NCBI GenBank assembly: GCA_932294295.1
Contig: OW028577.1
Location: 6,351,501 to 6,415,500 of the forward strand
Reading direction: 5' to 3'
DNA length: 64,000 nt
Source: Alitta virens
Taxonomy: Eukaryota > Annelida > Polychaeta > Phyllodocida > Nereididae
Under the pieces are notes generated by a model. That model searched no databases and had not been told where the DNA came from. It saw only the letters and a list, made by a program, of their open reading frames with translations. This document shows, piece after piece, positions 58,201 through 64,000 of the stretch. The position numbers and the translations under genes were made by a program. The stretch's first letter is position 1; each line of letters opens with the position of its first letter.

Positions 58201-61200
58201 GTGCCCCTGGTGACCCACCCGAATCCTTTAAACAAGGCCAAGTACCGAGGGATTTAAATTATGCATACTATGGGTTGCAAAGCAAGGTTGGGGTGTATCT
58301 CCCCCCAATGCATCTTTGAACACCATCTCCTTCAATGCTGACATACCCCAGCATAACCATGATGGATGATACAGCAACAGGCCCAAAGCTCGGTAATATT
58401 GCAAGAATTATTGCGCCCCGCAGCCGCCAATTAGTTCGGCTTAAGCCATTGTTAATGCAAAAGGAGACAAATAACTGAAAGCTTTATTCTTGCTGCTGCT
58501 GCTGCTGTTGGCAATGATGCTCCAGTAGCTATTCAGAGTCATAGCAGTGACGTTCAGTGGTGTTCTGACATTTGGCATATTTCAAGTTGATTTTCAAAAT
58601 TTTTTGCCAAGAATCGCATTAGATCTTTCGCTAAAGCAGATTTCAGCATCTCTTTGCCAAATAAAGCTTTCCACACAAACTACTGCATCACATGATCACA
58701 TTATATTCCTGATCACATTACATACTCACACTTTTAAAGCATTAAGGGACTCATCCCTCAAAATCAGCGGCAATTTCATCACGACAGACCTACTTAAACA
58801 CCCTTTCATGGCGTTTTTAATCTATGCAAATCAGTCCTATGATAACGATATCATTAATATCAGGAAATTTTTGCAAAAGACAGAAATAATATGTGGAAAA
58901 GCAGACCATTTATACACCAAACCAAAAACTGTGCTGTTTTTCAAGAACAGACGGACGCAGAAATTATGCAGTTCAATGGATGGACATAAGCCGGATTCAT
59001 TTGCACATGTTCATCACACATACAAGCATGTATTTACATAACCCAATAGGAAATAGCTGGCTCAGATACCAAATATGTAATAATTAATCTACGCATCAAG
59101 TGAATGATGAACCGATTGATAAATTAATTCTCTCTTCCTTTATTACTTGCTCCTTGTGCTTGAATTTTACATACAAAGCATTACAGACAATTAAGAATTA
59201 TTTCCATGAATTAAACATCATAAACATGTATGTGCATGACATTTAAATGCAATGTCAAATTAATCATTATGAGAACATCTCTACGGAACGCTGCACGCAC
59301 AATATATACTTACAAAGTATCACATCTTTACAAGACCATTGGTACAATAGATGTTGCGTTCTTCGGTGAGTTTGTATTCAGTCCATCAGAGGAGTTTAGA
59401 CGGTCTGAAAAAAAGAAAATACGAAAGGAATTAGATTCTTCTTTCATGGCCTTGCAGAATTTACAATAAAAAAAAACCACAGAGACATGTACATTATAGA
59501 AGAGCAAAGCAGCTGGTGTTGAAGCAGCGACCAAAATAATGCTGAGTGATGGATTCATTGCATCAAGGCTGATGAGGAGGAGAAAGCTGCTTCAATACAT
59601 GTTCTGGAGAGCATCCAGCAGATCATGTTCATGACGTGCAGCAGGTGTTCATGTTATCATGTGACAACATCACTGTCATAGCCAGCAGGATGCTGTAACT
59701 GGAGAAGTGCCCTGGCCCTTGTCACAAACAGACCAACGCATAATGAATAAATTTATGAATAAACATTGCACCCCGGCAGCAACAATTAGCGGGGTTAAAC
59801 TCATTAACTCAAGGTATTGTGATGCCCTTAACCAGATGACCTTGACAGCAATGGATGAACAATCGCTGCCTTTCCTCTTGAATGCTAAAGCAGGCTCAGC
59901 AAGAGCTGCCTGTCGCCTATATATGATATATGATCTATATATAATATGAAATATGATATCTGCCATTGCCACATCTATCTTAAGTTTAAACCCAGGACCT
60001 CAGGTTTCCATGAAAAGACTCCCTGTGAATTTACTTCATGGCCAACTATTATGTACAAATCAAAAATGCAGGAGTTACCTACAGAAATACACTCAGTTTT
60101 TATGAGAAGCTGGCTACAATGAACTAAAAAAAAACAGATTTTAACGTTATTCTTAATACCGAGACAGATGCCAGTTCTGTATTAACATGAGGGAAAAAGG
60201 CATTATTCCTTAAAAAGATCACATGCCTGGGCCTGTACCTGAGCGAATGTGGTATTCTTCAAGAAAGCTCAGTCACGTCTGGAGTAATTTCATTATACGA
60301 CTGTCACCAAAGTTCACGACTTTGTCAATTCATCTTGACATCACAACGTTTTAAGTTTTATTAGGCACGTGACTTAAACAGAAACCTTAAGTTCTATTGT
60401 TACTACACCTGAGGCAGGTGAAAATGAAGAGTTAAAAAAAAACCACAAAGGCAGGCGAGACCCAAATTACATACACCTGCTCAGTGCCCATGGCTCCTAG
60501 GTTAAAGTTTTTACTTTGTAATACAATAACAAAGTGTCAAAGAATGCAGCATTCTTGTTGGTTATATTGTGTGACCAAAATAAGATTGATCAGTAAACAA
60601 ATGAATGGCACCAGGGTCCTAAAATGACCTTGGGATATCAACATTTGTCCTTAGATCGATTCATTGTAATTCAGTAAGGGGGACATGCTCTGGATTTCAA
60701 AAGTTTAACAATTATTTACATGTTGCTATGCTGTGCATTAAATATTTGGGTAAATGTATGACCTACTTGCAAAACCAGTCAGCCAAATATGTCAAACGAT
60801 CACATTATAACACTTTATGACTCATCCAATAAATGCTCTTTACAATGTTTACATGACCAATATAATGAATTCATGACGGACATGCTTCAAATAGCATTTT
60901 TCATGCAAACACCAGCACCAGAATATTTCCTTAATTGGAAAATATCACATAGTAAACAATAATAATTTCAATATGCATTGCATCAATTACTACAATCAAA
61001 TGAATAATTTACATCAAAATGAACAATTTACATCTAATATCACTCAGATCTATAACAGTATTTCCTCATTGCCATAAAGTTGCAGATTAGACTCAATGCT
61101 TACACAATATATACATATATATATATATATAGCAAGCTAATACCTGATAATAAACATAGATAATACAGTTAAACTGCCAGAATTTGTGATAAATATCCAT

Positions 61201-62147
61201 ATACTGATATACATCCTGAGAAAAGCCTTTTGTGCATGTCTCAAATGATAAATTACCTGTCTGAAACTTAAGTGGGTCAGAAATGCTGCTATACCACGTC
61301 CAACGCCTTCATAGAATCAGCATATATACAAGATATAAACAAAATATAAACATAAAGATCCATTATGCATCGTCATAGGCTGTATATCCGTTGGGTATTT
61401 GGTTCAGTGATCCTTAAGTATTAGGGTCCCTGGTCAGTGGGATTTGTGCGTGTTAAGCCAATTACAAAGCATGACTCAGTTGTCAGAATGCCAATAGAAT
61501 TGTACATCTCCAATACATATGGCATTATACATTAGATTATGAGGGATTGTGACGTGTATTGTATATGAGATCCTTAATTGAAATCTCTCCTAATTATAAT
61601 AGACCATTCAATTGATAAGATATCATGGAGTCACCAGTGTCTCAATGGTATTATAAACTTAAGTAGTACATAATCTGAAGCATGTTGTATTTGAGCTTGG
61701 ATGAGTCTATCTTTGGCAGCAAAACTTGGCTTCATGCAGGTGGCCTTAACACTTCAGGGGCTCGTATAATTGAGGAAGTCTATTTTGGTAAAAATATGGA
61801 TTAGATCCAAATTTCTGGTCTTAATTGAGACGTCACCTTATTAAGAAGATGGCCAGAAATTTAGTTTCTTTTGCAGATTAACAATGGAGAAATACTGCCC
61901 GTTTATGGCATGATTTTAATTGTTTGATAGCAATCCTATAGATTGATTGAAGTGTCACATAAAAAGCTCCGAAAGACAAATCTTGAGTTTATTTATTGGC
62001 AAGCAGTCACTCAGGAGCTTATCTTTCCAGGCCAGTATGAAGGCAATGCAATGGAGAGCTTCATAATATCGAGATAAGGTCAGGATCCATAATAATCACT
62101 CCACGACAAGTTCAGTCTTCTGCCAAATGCCAAATTCCCACAGCTCT
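55261..62147. other. Gene-free region, 6.9 kb
   Basis: No exon with recognised protein was found. It contains a poly(G) run (55765), a MITE copy (57304-57630), a short CTG run (58491-58512) and AT microsatellite near 61112. Some stretches (57950-58520, 59690-59930) look more balanced in base composition and motif-rich, as regulatory DNA can be. The open frame at 58547-59041 shows no recognisable protein features. Confidence 0.5.
57304..57630 (-). mobile_element. MITE family, copy 2
   Basis: Inverted relative of 41521-41846: the minus strand reads CAATAGAGTATTTTCACTGA and ends near GTGAAAATCCACTATTT. It shares CCGGTGG/CCTGGTAG-type divergence along its length, so the copies are old. Confidence 0.85.
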
Positions 62148-63843
62148 ATATATTGGTTATCATTAGTATGTATGATAAGGCAAAAGCAAGAGTAAATCAA
62201 GGTGGTAATACCGGTGGTTCTATTGACAGCAAATGTGGGGTATTACAAGGTGGAATCCTCAGCCCAAAATTATTCAATGAATTTATGTCAGATCTACCCG
62301 ATCATCTTGAAAAATCAGATGGAATAACATTAGGTGATTTTACTCTTACACATATATTGTATGCCGATGACATCGCACTTGTAGCTGATTCTCCTAATTG
62401 CATGCAAAATAGTATAAATTCACTTCATAATTACTGTAAAAAATGGCACCTTATTGTAAATGTTAGTAAAACCAAAGTGATGCAGATTGGTAACAAAGCA
62501 ATAAGCACCTTCTTCTGTAATGGGGAAAAACTAGTAAATGTTGACAGCTTCAAATATCTTGGCCATATGCTTACTAATAAGCGTAGAATACATAGCAAGA
62601 TGACGGAATACCTCTCAACACAAGCTCATAAAGCGCTCTTTGCACTGCAAGGTGATTCAAAACAAGCATTAGGAAAAATATATTTTACCTATCCTGGAGT
62701 ACAATAGTGAAATATGGACAAGTGAAAAATCTATGCCTGAATTAGAAAATTTGCAACTTGCATATCTTAAAAACATATTAGGAGTTAGAAAACAAACACC
62801 ATCTTTAGCAGTCTATGGTGAAACAGGTAGATTCCCATTGCATGTCAGACAGAAAATTAGAATGGTGAATTACTGGATAAGATTGGAAAGAGCACCTGAT
62901 GACAGTTTACTTAAGAAATGTTTAAATTTTCAGAAGGAAATTTATGTGAATGCAGTAAATGGAAATAACTGGTTCAGTAAAGTGTGTCATGTATTAAATA
63001 ACTGCAACATTGAATATGATATTAGTAACCTCAGAAACTTTGACATTGATAATATCTCTTACACAGTGAAACTAAGACTCTATGAAGCCGAACATAAGCG
63101 ACTTATAAATGCAATAAATGACAGTTCACAACAACCAAAACTTAGGACATATAAACTATTTAAAACTGATTGTAGAATAGAACCTTATCTTGAATTGCAA
63201 CAAATTCGCAAAGTGTTAACTAAAATAGCTAGATTTAGGACAAGTTCACATAGCCTGAAGATTGAAACAGGTCGACACCATAAACCAATAATTCCTGCTC
63301 CAAATAGAATATGTGAAAAGTGTACGTTAAACTTTGTAGAAGACGAAATTCACTGTTTGATTGTCTGTCCTGGTAATGAGCAACACCGTGTTAACCTTTT
63401 TTTGAATGCAACTAAATTTATTAACAACTTCTTGTCTCTAGATGATATAACTAAGTTTACAGCAATAATGACAAACAAGGAACCTGAGTTATTAAATAGT
63501 TTAGGAAAGTTTCTCCTTCAAGCCGATGTGTAGAGAAAACCATCTCCTGTATCCACACAGTTATTAATTTAGTTTATTAGTTTATTAGTTATGATGTGCT
63601 TGTCATGTTTTGGACTTTAAGAGTGAAATGTTTTTATTAGCGGCTTGTATTTTTTTTCTATTGTGTATGTGGATTTTAAACACGTATTATAAGTTAACTT
63701 GGTGGCTGGAACCTTGATTATTGAAATTTTATTGCTTTCTGTATTTACATTAATGTCTCTTTCATGTTATCTTTTAACTGAATGACATATGTATCACTTA
63801 TGATATTTTACATGTCAATAAAATCTATATATATATATATATA
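62148..63843 (+). pseudogene. 5'-truncated non-LTR retrotransposon, RT to 3' end
   Basis: The first frame (from about 62148 to 62707) carries SMYDKAKARVN, the RT block VLQGGILSPKLFNEFMSDLP, the catalytic ILYADDIALVADS box and FKYLGHMLTNKRR. Near 62700 the frame stops, and a second frame (62733-63533) carries the C-terminal region, including a Cys/His cluster ICEKCTLNFVEDEIHCLIVC typical of the end of several LINE ORF2 proteins. A 3' untranslated region follows with AATAAA near 63818 and a (TA)n tail ending about 63843, which probably is the element's end. The endonuclease and first RT motifs are missing. One frameshift and 5' truncation make it inactive. Its clade differs from the other LINEs in the window. 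Confidence 0.85.
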
Positions 63844-64000
63844 TGCAGTCAAACACAAAATAGATTAGCTTAGGATTGCTTTTGAAATCAACACTATTGT
63901 TAGGTAATGGCTCCGATGCACTGAATTTTGACAGAGCTCTGGATTTCATGAATAAGTCCAAAATAGTACAAGTCCCAATTTAGAGTCATCCAAAGCATCC

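Noticed and set aside
58547..59041. 164-residue plus-strand frame
   Set aside because: No recognisable domain, no splice partners and codon content like the surrounding non-coding DNA; left as unproven.

Overview
The window is nuclear DNA of an invertebrate-type animal. It is AT-rich, the genes are split by many short GT-AG introns, the proteins are clear metazoan orthologues, and introns and intergenic stretches are full of LINE remnants, MITEs and minisatellites. The phylum cannot be fixed from the sequence. I rebuilt gene models by hand from splice sites and reading-frame continuity; exon coordinates are in the entries.

Layout, left to right. 1-840: a broken CR1/Jockey-like LINE. 2957-11795 (+): a GT49 glycosyltransferase of the B4GAT1/LARGE-C type in 8 recognised exons, with two LINE pieces, a foldback-like element and a minisatellite in its introns. 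15085-16077 (-): an intronless casein kinase 1 alpha gene. 17913-20083 (-): RSL24D1, a 60S ribosome biogenesis factor, 5 exons. 20648-28663 (-): NCBP1, the large cap-binding subunit, 22 exons, 788 residues. 31149-36834 (-): an apparently complete Ngaro-type tyrosine-recombinase retrotransposon with Gag-like, RT/RNase H and recombinase ORFs and nearly perfect split direct repeats. 40114-44538 (+): the nucleotide-sugar-transporter-like gene SLC35A4. 46554-47142 (+): COA4, a cytochrome c oxidase assembly factor. 47890-50914 (-): a five-exon nuclear-looking protein I do not recognise. 51557-52788: a non-autonomous DNA element. 53815-55186 (-): a TNFAIP8/TIPE gene whose start codon seems to be made by splicing. 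55200-62100: no gene seen. 62148-63843 (+): a 5'-truncated LINE.

The host genes are housekeeping genes (ribosome assembly, cap binding, Golgi glycosylation and transport, mitochondrial assembly, phosphoinositide/apoptosis adaptor, kinase) and do not form a pathway or operon. The most notable object is the tyrosine-recombinase retrotransposon. Its repeat pairs differ by one base each, so insertion looks recent, and its ends point to a six-base crossover site. Its RNase H carries Asn where the first catalytic Asp is expected, and its long Gag-like protein combines an Arg/Glu repeat with CCHC and CCCH zinc fingers.

First coding exons of the GT49 gene and the 5' untranslated exons of SLC35A4 were not found. 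All repeat families were judged only from copies inside this window.
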